A stretch of DNA of 64,000 bases, taken from NCBI RefSeq assembly GCF_004798965.1, contig NZ_SDSD01000007.1:62001-126000 (forward strand). The letters are read 5' to 3'. The position numbers and the translations under genes are program-made. Source of the stretch: Onishia niordana. Its GTDB lineage: Bacteria; Pseudomonadota; Gammaproteobacteria; Pseudomonadales; Halomonadaceae. Positions 32,956 through 42,510 of this stretch are shown one piece after another. The notes under the pieces were generated by a model. That model saw nothing but the letters and a program-made list of their open reading frames with translations, searched no databases and had not been told where the DNA came from. The stretch's first letter is position 1; the number at the start of each line of letters is the position of its first letter.

Positions 32956-33726
32956 ATGCGAGCCCCCATGACATCACCGCAACTCCCTGAATCGGATCAC
33001 CAAGCGATCCCGCGTCATCTGGCGATCATCATGGATGGCAACAATCGCTGGGCCAGGGCCCACGGCCTGTCCGGGGTGCGTGGTCATCGAGCGGGCGTCG
33101 AGTCGGTACGCTCGGTGATTCGCCGGGCCGCCGAGCGGGGGGTCGAGGTGCTGACGCTATTCGCCTTCTCAAGCGAGAACTGGAAGCGTCCACCGGCCGA
33201 GATCAATGCGCTCATGGAGCTGTTCTTGATCGCCCTCAAGCGGGAGGTCAAGAAACTGCACGAGCATGATATTCGCCTGACCATCATCGGTGAACAACAA
33301 GGCTTCTCGACCTCGATTCAGAAGCACATCGCGCGTGCCGAGGAACTGACCCAGGATAACCACGGCATGCACTTGGTTATCGCGGCCAACTATGGTGGCC
33401 GTTGGGACATCGCCCAGGCAGCGCAGCGTCTTGCGGCCCGTGTTACAAGCGGCGATCTCGAGGCCTCCCAGATCGACGAGACGTTGCTTGGCCGCGAGAT
33501 ATGCCTGGCCGACGCGCCCGATGTGGATCTATGTATCCGCACCAGCGGCGAACAGCGGCTATCCAATTTTCTGCTCTGGCAGATGGCCTATGCCGAGCTG
33601 TATTTCTCTCCTCTGCTTTGGCCGGACTTCGGCGCCGATGCGCTCGATCAGGCGTTCGCCGACTTTGCGCGTCGTCAGCGTCGTTTCGGCATGACCCACG
33701 AGCAAATCGAGGCCCAGGGTGCTTAA
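32956..33726 (+). CDS. uppS: Undecaprenyl diphosphate synthase
   Basis: Cis-prenyltransferase making the C55 carrier for peptidoglycan and O-antigen. 256 residues. The catalytic Asp and pyrophosphate loop lie in IIMDGNNRWAR (about residues 24-34), with LFAFSSENWKRP and the C-terminal RTSGEQRLSNFLLWQ motif. Two starts are possible: 32956 (used here) and an ATG four codons later at 32968; neither has a good Shine-Dalgarno. It overlaps cdsA by 8 nt. Confidence 0.96.
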   Translation: MRAPMTSPQLPESDHQAIPRHLAIIMDGNNRWARAHGLSGVRGHRAGVESVRSVIRRAAERGVEVLTLFAFSSENWKRPPAEINALMELFLIALKREVKKLHEHDIRLTIIGEQQGFSTSIQKHIARAEELTQDNHGMHLVIAANYGGRWDIAQAAQRLAARVTSGDLEASQIDETLLGREICLADAPDVDLCIRTSGEQRLSNFLLWQMAYAELYFSPLLWPDFGADALDQAFADFARRQRRFGMTHEQIEAQGA

Positions 33727-34516
33727 GCAACGTATTCTGACTGCCGCCATCCTGGTGCCTCTGGCCCTTGGCGGGCTATTCCTGCTCGAAGGCGGGGCAT
33801 TTGCTCTGTTTACCGGCGTGGTGGTGCTGCTCGCTGGCTGGGAGTGGACCAATCTCGCTGATGTGTCCCGACTCGGTGCGCGGCTCATGGCAAGCGCTGT
33901 CCTTGGCCTGGCCATGGGGCTCCTTTGGCTAGCAGGGGGCGAGCAGGCTACCGCTCTGCTGTGGGTCGGTGCCGCCACCTGGCTTGCCAACCTCTTCTGG
34001 GTGACTCGCTACCCCGAGCGACAGATCCAATGGGCCACCACAAGTCGTCGCCTGATCATGGGGCTGCTGGTGTTGTCGTCCTGCTGGGTGGGCTTTAATA
34101 GTCTGCGGGCCAGCGGCGCTGAGTGGCTACTCTTCGTGCTGTTGCTGGTGTGGCTCGCCGATACTGGCGCCTACTTCGCCGGTCGCGCCTTCGGGAAACG
34201 CAAGCTGGCCCCTGCCGTCAGCCCCGGCAAGACATGGGAAGGCGTCGCCGGTGGCGTCGTCGCCACGCTGGCGCTGGCGCTAGGCTTCGCCGCCTGGCTG
34301 TCGCTCGGTATCGGCGCGACCCTGGGGCTGCTGATGGCGACCGTGCTGGTTACGCTGGTGTCGGTGCTGGGTGATCTGTTCGAGAGCATGTTGAAGCGGA
34401 CCCGTGGCATCAAGGATTCTGGGGTGTTGCTACCTGGCCACGGCGGCGTGCTGGACCGCATCGACAGCCTGACGGCCGCGATCCCGATCTTCGCCCTGCT
34501 GCGGGTGTGGTTATGA
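33719..34516 (+). CDS. cdsA: Phosphatidate cytidylyltransferase
   Basis: Integral inner-membrane enzyme making CDP-diacylglycerol from phosphatidate and CTP. 265 residues with about eight hydrophobic segments. The CDS signature is near the C-terminus, [20 protein letters not shown] followed by [11 protein letters not shown] start at 33719 inside the end of uppS (8-nt overlap). Its stop overlaps the dxr start by 4 nt, so uppS-cdsA-dxr look translationally coupled. Confidence 0.95.
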   Translation: MLKQRILTAAILVPLALGGLFLLEGGAFALFTGVVVLLAGWEWTNLADVSRLGARLMASAVLGLAMGLLWLAGGEQATALLWVGAATWLANLFWVTRYPERQIQWATTSRRLIMGLLVLSSCWVGFNSLRASGAEWLLFVLLLVWLADTGAYFAGRAFGKRKLAPAVSPGKTWEGVAGGVVATLALALGFAAWLSLGIGATLGLLMATVLVTLVSVLGDLFESMLKRTRGIKDSGVLLPGHGGVLDRIDSLTAAIPIFALLRVWL

Positions 34517-35739
34517 GCCTTTCCTCTACCGCGGCCTTGACCGCCGCATCCCGCCCTCAGCGCGTCACCGTGCTGGGGGCGACCGGTTCGATAGGCACCA
34601 GCACCCTCGATGTGATCGCCCGCCATCCCGAGCGCTATCAGGTGCATGCGTTGACCGCTCATCGCTCGAAGGAGGCGCTGCTGGCGCTGTGCCTGACGCA
34701 TCGTCCGTCGCAGGCCGTCATTGGCAGCGAAGACGATGCCGTATGGCTGCGCGCCAGATTGGCGGAAGCCGGTCTGGCCACCGACGTACGCGCGGGTGAG
34801 GCGGCACTGAGCGAAGTCGCCGACGCCGGCGAGGTCGATGTGGTCATGGCAGCCATCGTCGGTGCCGCCGGCCTGGTGCCGACACTGGCCGCCGTGCGCG
34901 CCGGCAAGCGTGTGCTGCTGGCCAATAAGGAAGCGCTGGTGATGAGCGGCGGTCTCTTCATGGATGCAGTGGAGCGCCATGGCGCCGTGCTGCTGCCGAT
35001 CGATTCCGAACATAATGCCATCTATCAGTGTCTACCTACGGAGCACCGCGGCGGCCTTGATCGCGTCGGTGTCAGCCAGCTTCTACTGACCGCCTCGGGC
35101 GGGCCTTTTCTGGGCTGGTCGGCAGATGCCCTGGCAAGCGTCACACCTGATCAGGCTTGTGCCCATCCCAACTGGTCGATGGGGCGCAAGATCTCGGTGG
35201 ATAGCGCGACCCTGATGAACAAGGGGCTCGAGTTGATCGAGGCCTGCTGGCTCTTCGATGCCGCTCCCGAGCAGATCCAGGTGGTGGTGCATCCACAGAG
35301 TGTCATACATTCGATGGCGGCCTACCTCGATGGCTCGGTGCTGGCGCAGCTCGGTAATCCGGATATGCGTACCCCGATCGCCTATGGCCTGTCATGGCCA
35401 GAGCGCATCGACGCGGGTGTTGCACCCCTCGATCTGTTTCAGGTCGCAAGGCTCGATTTTGAGGCGCCCGACGAGGCGGCCTTTCCCTGCCTGCGACTGG
35501 CCGCTGAGGCGCAGGCGGCAGGAGGCAGTGCGCCTGCGCTGCTCAACGCCGCCAACGAGGTGGCCGTGGAAGCGTTCCTCGAAGGGCGGTTATCCTTCCC
35601 GGGCATTGCCGAGCTCAACGAAGCCGTGCTGTCTGCCTGCCCGCCGTCGGCGGCGGATGAGCTCGAGGGGATTCTCGCCGAGGATGCCCGTGGTCGCCGG
35701 GCGGCTCGTCACCACCTGGAACGCTATGGCCGGGAGTAA
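34513..35739 (+). CDS. dxr: 1-deoxy-D-xylulose 5-phosphate reductoisomerase
   Basis: NADPH enzyme making 2-C-methyl-D-erythritol 4-phosphate, the committed MEP-pathway step that ultimately feeds uppS next door. 408 residues from the ATG at 34513, which overlaps the cdsA stop as ATGA. NADPH-binding [14 protein letters not shown], the [12 protein letters not shown] loop, metal-site [13 protein letters not shown] and HPQSVIHSM are present. Position after cdsA follows the pseudomonad order rather than that of E. coli, where dxr precedes uppS. Confidence 0.96.
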   Translation: MSLSSTAALTAASRPQRVTVLGATGSIGTSTLDVIARHPERYQVHALTAHRSKEALLALCLTHRPSQAVIGSEDDAVWLRARLAEAGLATDVRAGEAALSEVADAGEVDVVMAAIVGAAGLVPTLAAVRAGKRVLLANKEALVMSGGLFMDAVERHGAVLLPIDSEHNAIYQCLPTEHRGGLDRVGVSQLLLTASGGPFLGWSADALASVTPDQACAHPNWSMGRKISVDSATLMNKGLELIEACWLFDAAPEQIQVVVHPQSVIHSMAAYLDGSVLAQLGNPDMRTPIAYGLSWPERIDAGVAPLDLFQVARLDFEAPDEAAFPCLRLAAEAQAAGGSAPALLNAANEVAVEAFLEGRLSFPGIAELNEAVLSACPPSAADELEGILAEDARGRRAARHHLERYGRE

Positions 35740-35745
35740 ATTGCG

Positions 35746-37104
35746 ATGAGCGTGATACAGAATGTGCTGGCGGTGATCGTGGTCCTCGGGCTACTGATTA
35801 CCTTCCATGAGTTTGGCCACTTCTGGGTAGCCAGGCGCTGTGGCGTCAAGGTATTGCGCTTCTCGGTCGGCTTCGGCAAGCCGCTTTGGTCGCGTATCGA
35901 CCGCCATGGCACGGAATTCGCTGTCGCCGCGATCCCGCTGGGCGGCTATGTCAAGATGCTCGATGAGCGGGAGGGGCCTGTCGACCCCGGGGAAGCGCAC
36001 CTGGCCTTCAACCACAAGTCGGTATGGGCGCGTATCGCGATCGTTGCCGCCGGGCCGCTGGCCAACTTCCTGCTGGCGATTGTCGCCTACTGGCTGCTGT
36101 TTGTGATCGGCATCACCACTGTCGCGCCGGTGGTTGGCAATGTGGCCCCGGATTCGCCGGCTGCACGCGGGGGGCTGTCGTCAGGGCAGGAAATCGTGGC
36201 CGTGCAGGGCGAATCGGTACAGTCCTGGGAAGATATCAATTTGAAGCTGGTCGCGGCGATTGGCGATAGTGGCGCGATTAGCATGATGTCTCGTACTGAG
36301 GGCACCACGGCGACCCGAGAGCACCAGCTTCCCGTGGAAGACTGGTTGGTCGGCCAAGACCCGCCCCGGCCGCTGGCGACCCTGGGATTGACGCCATGGC
36401 GGCCGTCAATGCCCGCGGTGCTTGGCCAGGTGCTCGACGGTGAGGCCGCGGCCAGCGCTGGCCTGCAGGCAGGCGATCGTATTCTCGCTGTCGAGGGCAC
36501 GCCGATCGATGGCTGGATGACCTTCGTCGAGCAGGTGCGTGCAAGCCCTGGCGAGTCGCTTACGCTTGATATCGAGCGTAGTGGAACGCGTCAGACACTG
36601 ACGCTGACCCCAGGCTCGACCACCCGTGATGATGGCCAGGCCATCGGCTACATCGGCGCTGGCGTCGCCAGTGCCGAATGGCCGGCCAAGTACCAGCGCG
36701 AGATTCATTACGGCCCGCTTGAGGCCATCGGTCAGTCACTGAACAAGACGGCCGAGATGTCGGCATTGACCCTGGATGCGATGCGCAAGATGCTGGTCGG
36801 ATTGATCTCGCCGTCTAATCTCTCGGGGCCGATCACGATTGCCCGTATCGCCGGCGAGACGGCACGTACCGGTTTAGAGAGTTTTATCGGCTTTATGGCC
36901 TATCTGTCGATCAGCCTCGGGATTCTCAATTTGCTACCTATCCCGGTGCTCGACGGTGGGCATCTGGTCTATTACCTGATCGAGGCGGTGCGGGGACGTC
37001 CCGTTTCCGAGCAGGTCCAGGCGGTGGGCTTCAAGATCGGCCTGGCGCTGGTAGGTAGCTTGATGCTGATGGCGATGTACTTCGACCTGATGCGGCTCTG
37101 GTAG
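35746..37104 (+). CDS. rseP: Site-2 intramembrane protease RseP
   Basis: Zinc protease of the inner membrane that cleaves anti-sigma factor RseA and remnant signal peptides. 452 residues. HEFGH at residues 21-25 in the first membrane segment gives two zinc ligands; the third is in NLLPIPVLDGGH near residue 400. Two PDZ domains lie between (GLSSGQEIVAVQGESVQSW and GLQAGDRILAVEGTPIDGW). The cluster with bamA is conserved, linking outer-membrane stress signalling and assembly. Confidence 0.96.
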   Translation: MSVIQNVLAVIVVLGLLITFHEFGHFWVARRCGVKVLRFSVGFGKPLWSRIDRHGTEFAVAAIPLGGYVKMLDEREGPVDPGEAHLAFNHKSVWARIAIVAAGPLANFLLAIVAYWLLFVIGITTVAPVVGNVAPDSPAARGGLSSGQEIVAVQGESVQSWEDINLKLVAAIGDSGAISMMSRTEGTTATREHQLPVEDWLVGQDPPRPLATLGLTPWRPSMPAVLGQVLDGEAAASAGLQAGDRILAVEGTPIDGWMTFVEQVRASPGESLTLDIERSGTRQTLTLTPGSTTRDDGQAIGYIGAGVASAEWPAKYQREIHYGPLEAIGQSLNKTAEMSALTLDAMRKMLVGLISPSNLSGPITIARIAGETARTGLESFIGFMAYLSISLGILNLLPIPVLDGGHLVYYLIEAVRGRPVSEQVQAVGFKIGLALVGSLMLMAMYFDLMRLW

Positions 37105-37141
37105 CTGCATGAGAGCGGTCCGCACCGGCCGGGTCCTGGCC

Positions 37142-37169
37142 TTGTCAGTGGACCGAACAAATGTATAAG
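37142..37169 (+). promoter_or_regulatory. Sigma-70-type promoter for bamA
   Basis: TTGTCA (37142-37147), a 16-nt spacer and TATAAG (37164-37169); each hexamer matches consensus at five of six positions. It lies in the only sizeable gap between rseP and bamA. No sigma-E type GAACTT element is evident here. Confidence 0.55.
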
Positions 37170-37215
37170 GTGCTCGTTTGACAAGCGGGCAGACCAACGC
37201 GAGCGAACCGACTGC

Positions 37216-39552
37216 ATGAAACTCAAGATTCTAGGCGTTGCGGCGCTGTTGCTGTCTGGCGCCCCAGTGGCGCTGGCCGATGCGTTTACCGTTTCCGATA
37301 TCCGTGTGGAGGGCCTCAAGCGGGTCTCCGCGGCTTCCGTCTTCAATGCCTTCCCGGTCAGTGCCCGCGATGCCGTCGACGAGCGCGAGTTGGCTGAGGC
37401 AGCCAAGGCATTGTTCGCGACCGGTCTCTTCGAAGACGTGCGCCTGGCCCGTGAGGGGGATGTGCTGGTGGTGCAGGTCGACGAGCGACCCTTCATCACC
37501 GACCTGGAAATCACCGGCAACTCCCAGATTTCCGAAGAGGAGTTGCGCAAGGGGCTGCGCGAGGCGGGCCTGGCCGAGGGCCAGGCCCTGCAGCGCTCGA
37601 CGCTTGATGAGATGCAGCGCGAACTCGAGGGGCTTTATCATGGCCAGGGCCGCTACAGCGCCCGACTCGACGTCGACGTCGAGGAAATAGATGCCAGCCG
37701 GGTGCGGGTCACGGTCGATATCGACGAAGGCGCCGTGGCCAAGATTCGTCAGATCAACGTGGTCGGCAATCAGGCCTTCGGTGACGACACCCTGCGTGAT
37801 GTCTTCGAGCTCGAAGACCGGCCCAGCTGGTTCTTTGGCTGGTTCTCGAGCGATGAGTATTCTCGCCAGCAGCTCTCCGGTGATCTTGAGCGGCTGCGGT
37901 CCTGGTATCTGGATCGTGGCTACGTCAACTTCGCCATCACCTCGACTCAGGTATCAATCAGCCCCGACAAGTCGCGCATTTTCGTTACCATCAATGTCGA
38001 GGAAGGCGAGCAGTATCGACTGGGTGATATCGACTTCGCCGGCGATATCAAGATTCCGCCCTCCGAAGCCCGCAAGCTCGTTGAAGCCACGCCCGGTGAG
38101 ATCTTCTCGCGCAGCGATATCACGGCCTCCTCCGAGGCGCTGCGCTCGCGCCTCGGCGCCGAAGGCTACGCCTTTGCAAGCGTCGAGGGCGTGCCGGAGA
38201 TTACCGCCGATGGTGAGCGGGTCGACGTCACCTTCCAGATTGACCCCGGCCGTCGTGCCTACGTGCGTCGCGTCGACTTCGTCGGCAACACCACCACCAT
38301 GGATGAGGTGTTGCGCCGGGAGATGATCCAGATGGAGGGCGCCCCGGCGTCCACCGAGCAGATCAGCCAGTCGCGTCAACGGCTCGAGCGCCTGGGCTTC
38401 TTCAAGCAGGTCGACGTGGAAACGCGTCCAGTCGCCGGCGAGCCCGACCAGTTGGACGTTACCTATAACGTTGAGGAACAGCCCTCAGGCTCGGTCTCGG
38501 CGAGCATTGGCTTTTCCCAGAGCGATGGCTTCATCTACGGCGCCTCGCTGTCCCAGAATAACTTCCTGGGTACCGGTAATCGGGTCAATATCGGCGCTCA
38601 GAAGGGGGATACCTATACCAGCCTCAACTTTGGCTTCACCGATCCCTACTGGACGCTGGATGGTATCTCGCGGGGGTATAACCTCTACTACCGTAAGACG
38701 GACTACGAAGACTCCGACATCTCGACCTACTCCACCGACTCGCTCGGTGCCAGCATCAACTTCGGCTATCCGGTTGACGAGTTCACCCGACTCAACTTCG
38801 GCGGCGGTGTCGAGCAGCTCGAGGTCCAGACCTATCGAGACACCCCCTCGGAGATCGAACAGTACGTCGATGAGCAGGGTGACAGCGCCGATAGTTTGAA
38901 GCTGACGGCCAGCTGGACCCGCAACAAGCTCAACCGCGGCGTGATGCCCACCGCCGGCAGCTATCAGCGAGTGTCACTTGAAACCGCGGCGCCGGGCAGC
39001 GATGCGATCTATTACAAGCTGCGCTACAAGGGGCAGCGAATCTTTGAGTTTAACGACGCCTGGTCGCTGAAGTTCGGCACCAATCTTGGCTATGCCGACA
39101 CACCTGACAACGAGCCCTATCCGTTCTACGAGAACTTCCTGACCGGTGGCCTTGGCTCGGTGCGCGGCTTCACCGCCAGCACCCTCGGGCCATCCACCAC
39201 GCCTCGCGGTAACGGTGATGACCAGACGCTGGGCGGCAACGTGCTGGTCAGCGGGACCACGGAGGTGCTGTTCCCGACGCCCTTCGTCGAGGATCAGCGC
39301 AGTGTGCAGTCCTCCCTGTTTATCGATGGCGGCAACACCTTCCTCACGGAGTGCTATGCCGTGCAGCCCGCTGACAGGCCCTCGGACTGCAGCTCGGGTG
39401 TCGATCTGGGTGATCTGCGTTACAGTGTCGGCCTGGGGCTTTCCTGGTTGACGCCGGTTGGGCCGTTGACCTTCAGCGTGGCTGAGCCGCTGAACGACCA
39501 GGACGGCGACGATACTCAGTTTTTCCAATTCTCGCTGGGCCAGACGTTCTAG
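37216..39552 (+). CDS. bamA: Outer membrane protein assembly factor BamA
   Basis: Central Omp85 protein of the BAM complex inserting beta-barrels into the outer membrane. 778 residues. Signal peptide about residues 1-21 (ending APVALA), five POTRA domains over roughly 22-420, then a 16-strand barrel. The conserved loop-6 motif VRGF is present in GLGSVRGFTAS, and the protein ends in the aromatic signal FSLGQTF. A Cys pair 12 residues apart (CYAVQPADRPSDC) in a late extracellular loop may form a disulfide. It is followed by skp. Confidence 0.97.
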   Translation: MKLKILGVAALLLSGAPVALADAFTVSDIRVEGLKRVSAASVFNAFPVSARDAVDERELAEAAKALFATGLFEDVRLAREGDVLVVQVDERPFITDLEITGNSQISEEELRKGLREAGLAEGQALQRSTLDEMQRELEGLYHGQGRYSARLDVDVEEIDASRVRVTVDIDEGAVAKIRQINVVGNQAFGDDTLRDVFELEDRPSWFFGWFSSDEYSRQQLSGDLERLRSWYLDRGYVNFAITSTQVSISPDKSRIFVTINVEEGEQYRLGDIDFAGDIKIPPSEARKLVEATPGEIFSRSDITASSEALRSRLGAEGYAFASVEGVPEITADGERVDVTFQIDPGRRAYVRRVDFVGNTTTMDEVLRREMIQMEGAPASTEQISQSRQRLERLGFFKQVDVETRPVAGEPDQLDVTYNVEEQPSGSVSASIGFSQSDGFIYGASLSQNNFLGTGNRVNIGAQKGDTYTSLNFGFTDPYWTLDGISRGYNLYYRKTDYEDSDISTYSTDSLGASINFGYPVDEFTRLNFGGGVEQLEVQTYRDTPSEIEQYVDEQGDSADSLKLTASWTRNKLNRGVMPTAGSYQRVSLETAAPGSDAIYYKLRYKGQRIFEFNDAWSLKFGTNLGYADTPDNEPYPFYENFLTGGLGSVRGFTASTLGPSTTPRGNGDDQTLGGNVLVSGTTEVLFPTPFVEDQRSVQSSLFIDGGNTFLTECYAVQPADRPSDCSSGVDLGDLRYSVGLGLSWLTPVGPLTFSVAEPLNDQDGDDTQFFQFSLGQTF

Positions 39553-39598
39553 GCTTATTTGACGGAAGCAGACCATCGATTTCGAGGAGTATGACAAG

Positions 39599-40105
39599 AT
39601 GCGCAAGTTGACCGGAGCCCTGTGTCTCGGCCTGTTCGCGGCCCTGAGTACGCCCGCCCTGGCCGCTGATGTTGCCGTGCTGGATTGGCGCCAGGCCCTG
39701 CTGAAGAGCGATGACGCCCAGCAGTCAATGAGTGAGCTGGAAGACCGGATCGGTGGCCAGCAGCAGGAAGCCAAGGCGCTGGGCCAGGAAGTTCAGCAGC
39801 TCCAGCAGCGTCTGCAGCGCGACGGGGCTACAATGTCCGAGTCGCAGCGCCAGGAAGCCATGCAGGAGCTCCAGGAAAAGGGCGGCCGCTTTCAGCAGTT
39901 GCGCCGTCAAGTGACACAGGCCCGTCAGCAGTCTGAGCAACAGTTCATGCAGCAGGCTCAGCCGAGACTCGAGAGCGCCGTGGACCAGGTCATCGAGCGT
40001 TACGACGTCGAGGTGCTGGTGGATCGCAATGGGGTGATTCATGCCAATGGCGAGCTTCTCGATGTAACCGAAGACGTTACCGAGATTCTCAATTCGTCCA
40101 ACTGA
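39599..40105 (+). CDS. skp: Periplasmic chaperone Skp/OmpH
   Basis: Trimeric chaperone for unfolded outer-membrane proteins en route to BamA. 168 residues with a signal peptide of about 22 residues (ALSTPALA before ADVAVLD). The long Gln-rich helical region (about residues 35-125) is the coiled-coil tentacle; the small C-terminal strand region (EVLVDRNGVIHAN) completes the head. GAGGAG lies 9 nt before the ATG. The bamA-skp-lpxD order is conserved. Confidence 0.93.
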   Translation: MRKLTGALCLGLFAALSTPALAADVAVLDWRQALLKSDDAQQSMSELEDRIGGQQQEAKALGQEVQQLQQRLQRDGATMSESQRQEAMQELQEKGGRFQQLRRQVTQARQQSEQQFMQQAQPRLESAVDQVIERYDVEVLVDRNGVIHANGELLDVTEDVTEILNSSN

Positions 40106-40150
40106 GGCCGACAGCCTGTCCAGGCATGCTGTCCGCGATGATCCGCGTTC

Positions 40151-41179
40151 ATGACAATCGCTCCACTTCCCACGTTTACCCTCGACGAGCTCGCCGAGCG
40201 CCTCAATGCTCGTGTCATCGGCGATGGCCGTCGCACTGTCAGTGGGTTGGCGACGCTCAGCGATGCCGGCCCTCAGGAACTGACGTTCCTCGCTAACCGG
40301 GCCTACCTGAAATACCTGCCCAAAACGCGGGCAGCGGCGGTGCTTTTGCACCCGGATCATGCCGAGGAAAGCCCTACTGCATGCCTCGTGCTCGAGAATC
40401 CCTACCTGGGCTATGCCGAGCTGTCGCGGCTGTTTGATCCCCTGGCCGCGAGACATCGGCCGGGTGTTCATGCCTCGGCTGTCGTTGCACCCACCGCAAC
40501 ACTCGGCAGCAATGTCGAAATCGGCCCGCAGGCGGTGATCGAAGATGGCGTGGTGATCGGTGATGACGTGGCCATCGGGCCGGGCAGCGTGGTCGGGGCC
40601 GATAGCGTGGTCGGTGCCGGCTCACGTCTGCATGCGCATGTCAGTGTCTGTCACGGGGTGGTGCTGGGTGAGCGTGTCGTGCTCAACAGCCATTGCGTGA
40701 TCGGCGGTGATGGCTTCGGCTTCGCCCATGACGGTAGCCGCTGGCACAAGATCGCTCAGCTAGGGGGCGTGGTGCTCGGTGATGATGTGGAGGTCGGCAG
40801 CTGCTCGAGCATCGACCGTGGCGCGCTCGGCGACACCGTGATCGGCAACGATGTCAAGATCGATAGTCAGGTCCAGATCGCTCATAATGTCCAGATCGGT
40901 GACCACAGCGCCCTTGCTGGCTGTGTGGGTATCGCCGGCTCCACCAAGGTGGGGCGTCACTGCATGCTCGGCGGCGGTGTCGGTCTTTCCGGTCACTTGA
41001 CCCTCTGTGATGGGGTACAAGTCACCGGCATGAGCCTGGTCACCAATTCGATCCACGAGCCCGGCGTTTTCTCTTCTGGCACGGGTTCGATGCCCAACGC
41101 CCTGTGGCGAAAGAATGCGGTACGCTTCAAACAGCTGGACGCGCTCGCCAAACGGGTGACTCGCCTGGAAAAGCAATAG
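40151..41179 (+). CDS. lpxD: UDP-3-O-acylglucosamine N-acyltransferase
   Basis: Third lipid A step: transfers a 3-hydroxyacyl chain from ACP to the 2-amino group. 342 residues. N-terminal uridine-binding domain (about 1-100), then a left-handed beta helix of hexapeptides, with the catalytic His in QVQIAHNVQIG. DGFGFAHDGSRWHKI is the typical loop before it. A terminator-like hairpin lies downstream before fabZ. Confidence 0.96.
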   Translation: MTIAPLPTFTLDELAERLNARVIGDGRRTVSGLATLSDAGPQELTFLANRAYLKYLPKTRAAAVLLHPDHAEESPTACLVLENPYLGYAELSRLFDPLAARHRPGVHASAVVAPTATLGSNVEIGPQAVIEDGVVIGDDVAIGPGSVVGADSVVGAGSRLHAHVSVCHGVVLGERVVLNSHCVIGGDGFGFAHDGSRWHKIAQLGGVVLGDDVEVGSCSSIDRGALGDTVIGNDVKIDSQVQIAHNVQIGDHSALAGCVGIAGSTKVGRHCMLGGGVGLSGHLTLCDGVQVTGMSLVTNSIHEPGVFSSGTGSMPNALWRKNAVRFKQLDALAKRVTRLEKQ

Positions 41180-41254
41180 CCAGGGGGTGAGGCGTCTGAA
41201 TGGGAGCGTTCACCTGCCCAACCTAATCATGGCGGCGGCCCTGCCGCCCCAACA

Positions 41255-41279
41255 TGCTCGCCCCAGGGCGAGCATTTTG
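41255..41279 (+). terminator. Intrinsic terminator between lpxD and fabZ
   Basis: Nine-bp perfect stem ATGCTCGCC / GGCGAGCAT, loop CCAG, then TTTT. A second inverted repeat (GGCGGC / GCCGCC, 41232-41249) sits just upstream. It would separate bamA-skp-lpxD from fabZ-lpxA-lpxB. Confidence 0.8.
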
Positions 41280-41299
41280 TCATTTCAGAGGTCGTATCG

Positions 41300-41743
41300 A
41301 TGGTAATGGACATCAACGAGATCCGTGAGTACCTTCCTCACCGCTACCCCTTCCTGCTGGTCGACCGGGTCATGGAACTCGAGCAGGGTGCGCGCATCGT
41401 GGCCAACAAGAATGTGAGCATCAACGAGCCGTTCTTCAATGGTCACTTCCCGCACCATCCGATCATGCCGGGGGTGTTGGTGATCGAGGCGCTGGCCCAG
41501 GCGTGTGGCATCCTCGGCTTCAAGACGGTCAACAAGTTACCTGCCGATGGCTATGTCTATTATCTCGTCGGTAGCGATAATGTCCGCTTCAAGCGCCCGG
41601 TGATGCCCGGTGATCAGCTGCGTCTCGAGGCGAATGTGATTCGCACGAAACGCGGTATCTGGAAGTTCCAGTGCGTCGCAAGCGTTGAAGGTGAGGTGGC
41701 CTGCGAGGCCGAGATCATTTGTGCCGAGAGGAAGGTCGCTTGA
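41300..41743 (+). CDS. fabZ: 3-hydroxyacyl-ACP dehydratase FabZ
   Basis: Hot-dog-fold dehydratase of type II fatty-acid synthesis. 147 residues. The catalytic His is in [11 protein letters not shown] and the catalytic Glu in VLVIEALAQ. The start [13 protein letters not shown] is typical. ATG at 41300 has GAGG 9 nt upstream; an ATG two codons later is possible. It competes with LpxC/LpxD for 3-hydroxyacyl-ACP, so its coupling to lpxA has metabolic logic. Its stop overlaps the lpxA TTG start. Confidence 0.96.
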   Translation: MVMDINEIREYLPHRYPFLLVDRVMELEQGARIVANKNVSINEPFFNGHFPHHPIMPGVLVIEALAQACGILGFKTVNKLPADGYVYYLVGSDNVRFKRPVMPGDQLRLEANVIRTKRGIWKFQCVASVEGEVACEAEIICAERKVA

Positions 41744-42507
41744 TACATCCCACTGCTATCGTTGATCCAAAAGCGCGCCTCGCCGAGGATGTCGAGGTCG
41801 GCCCATTCAGCGTGATTGGTCCTGACGTCGAGATCGGCGCCGGAAGCGTGATTGGGCCGCATGTGGTGGTCAAAGGGCCGACGGTTCTCGGTGAGCGCAC
41901 GCGTATCTTCCAGTTCGCCTCGGTCGGCGAGGATTGCCAGGACAAGAAGTACGCCGGTGAGCCGACGCGCCTGGTGATGGGCGACGACAATGTCATTCGC
42001 GAGGGCGTTACCCTGCATCGCGGCACCGTTCAGGACCGCGGCGAGACCACCATCGGCAGCCGCAACCTGCTCATGGCCTATGTACACGTCGGCCACGACT
42101 GCGTGGTCGGCAACGATTGCATCCTGGCCAATCAGGTGACGCTTGCCGGCCATGTGACCCTTGGTGATGCCGCCATCATCGGCGGGCTGTCGGCGATCCA
42201 CCAGTTCTGTCACTTCGGCACTCAGGCCATGGCGGGTGGTGGCTCTATCATCACCAAGGACACGCCGGCCTACGTGATGATCAACGGTAACCCGGCGCAG
42301 CCCCATGGCCTCAACCTGGTGGGCCTCAAGCGCCGCGGCTTCTCCCGGGAAGCGATCAAGGCGCTCACCGAGTCCTACAAGAAGGTCTATCGCCAGGGGC
42401 TGACCGTCGACCAGGCGCTCGCCGAGATCGATGCCGAGTACGCCCTGCCGGAGACCCAGGCCTTCACCGACTCGATTCGCGCTTCGACTCGCGGCATCCT
42501 GCGCTAG
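41740..42507 (+). CDS. lpxA: UDP-N-acetylglucosamine acyltransferase LpxA (TTG start)
   Basis: First lipid A step, 3-O-acylation of UDP-GlcNAc. 255 residues from a TTG codon at 41740 that overlaps the fabZ stop (TTGA); AGGAAGG lies 5-6 nt upstream and the next residues [11 protein letters not shown] are the family start. No ATG is available near there. The catalytic His is in YVHVGHDC, in the usual hexapeptide helix, and the C-terminal [14 protein letters not shown] helical domain is complete. Acyl length cannot be read from the sequence with confidence. Confidence 0.95.
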   Translation: MIHPTAIVDPKARLAEDVEVGPFSVIGPDVEIGAGSVIGPHVVVKGPTVLGERTRIFQFASVGEDCQDKKYAGEPTRLVMGDDNVIREGVTLHRGTVQDRGETTIGSRNLLMAYVHVGHDCVVGNDCILANQVTLAGHVTLGDAAIIGGLSAIHQFCHFGTQAMAGGGSIITKDTPAYVMINGNPAQPHGLNLVGLKRRGFSREAIKALTESYKKVYRQGLTVDQALAEIDAEYALPETQAFTDSIRASTRGILR

Positions 42508-42510
42508 ATC

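Noticed and set aside
37105..37215. Sigma-E promoter before bamA
   Set aside because: bamA is sigma-E dependent in E. coli, so I looked for GAACTT-N16-TCTGA-like elements; only a partial GAACAA with no matching -10 was found.
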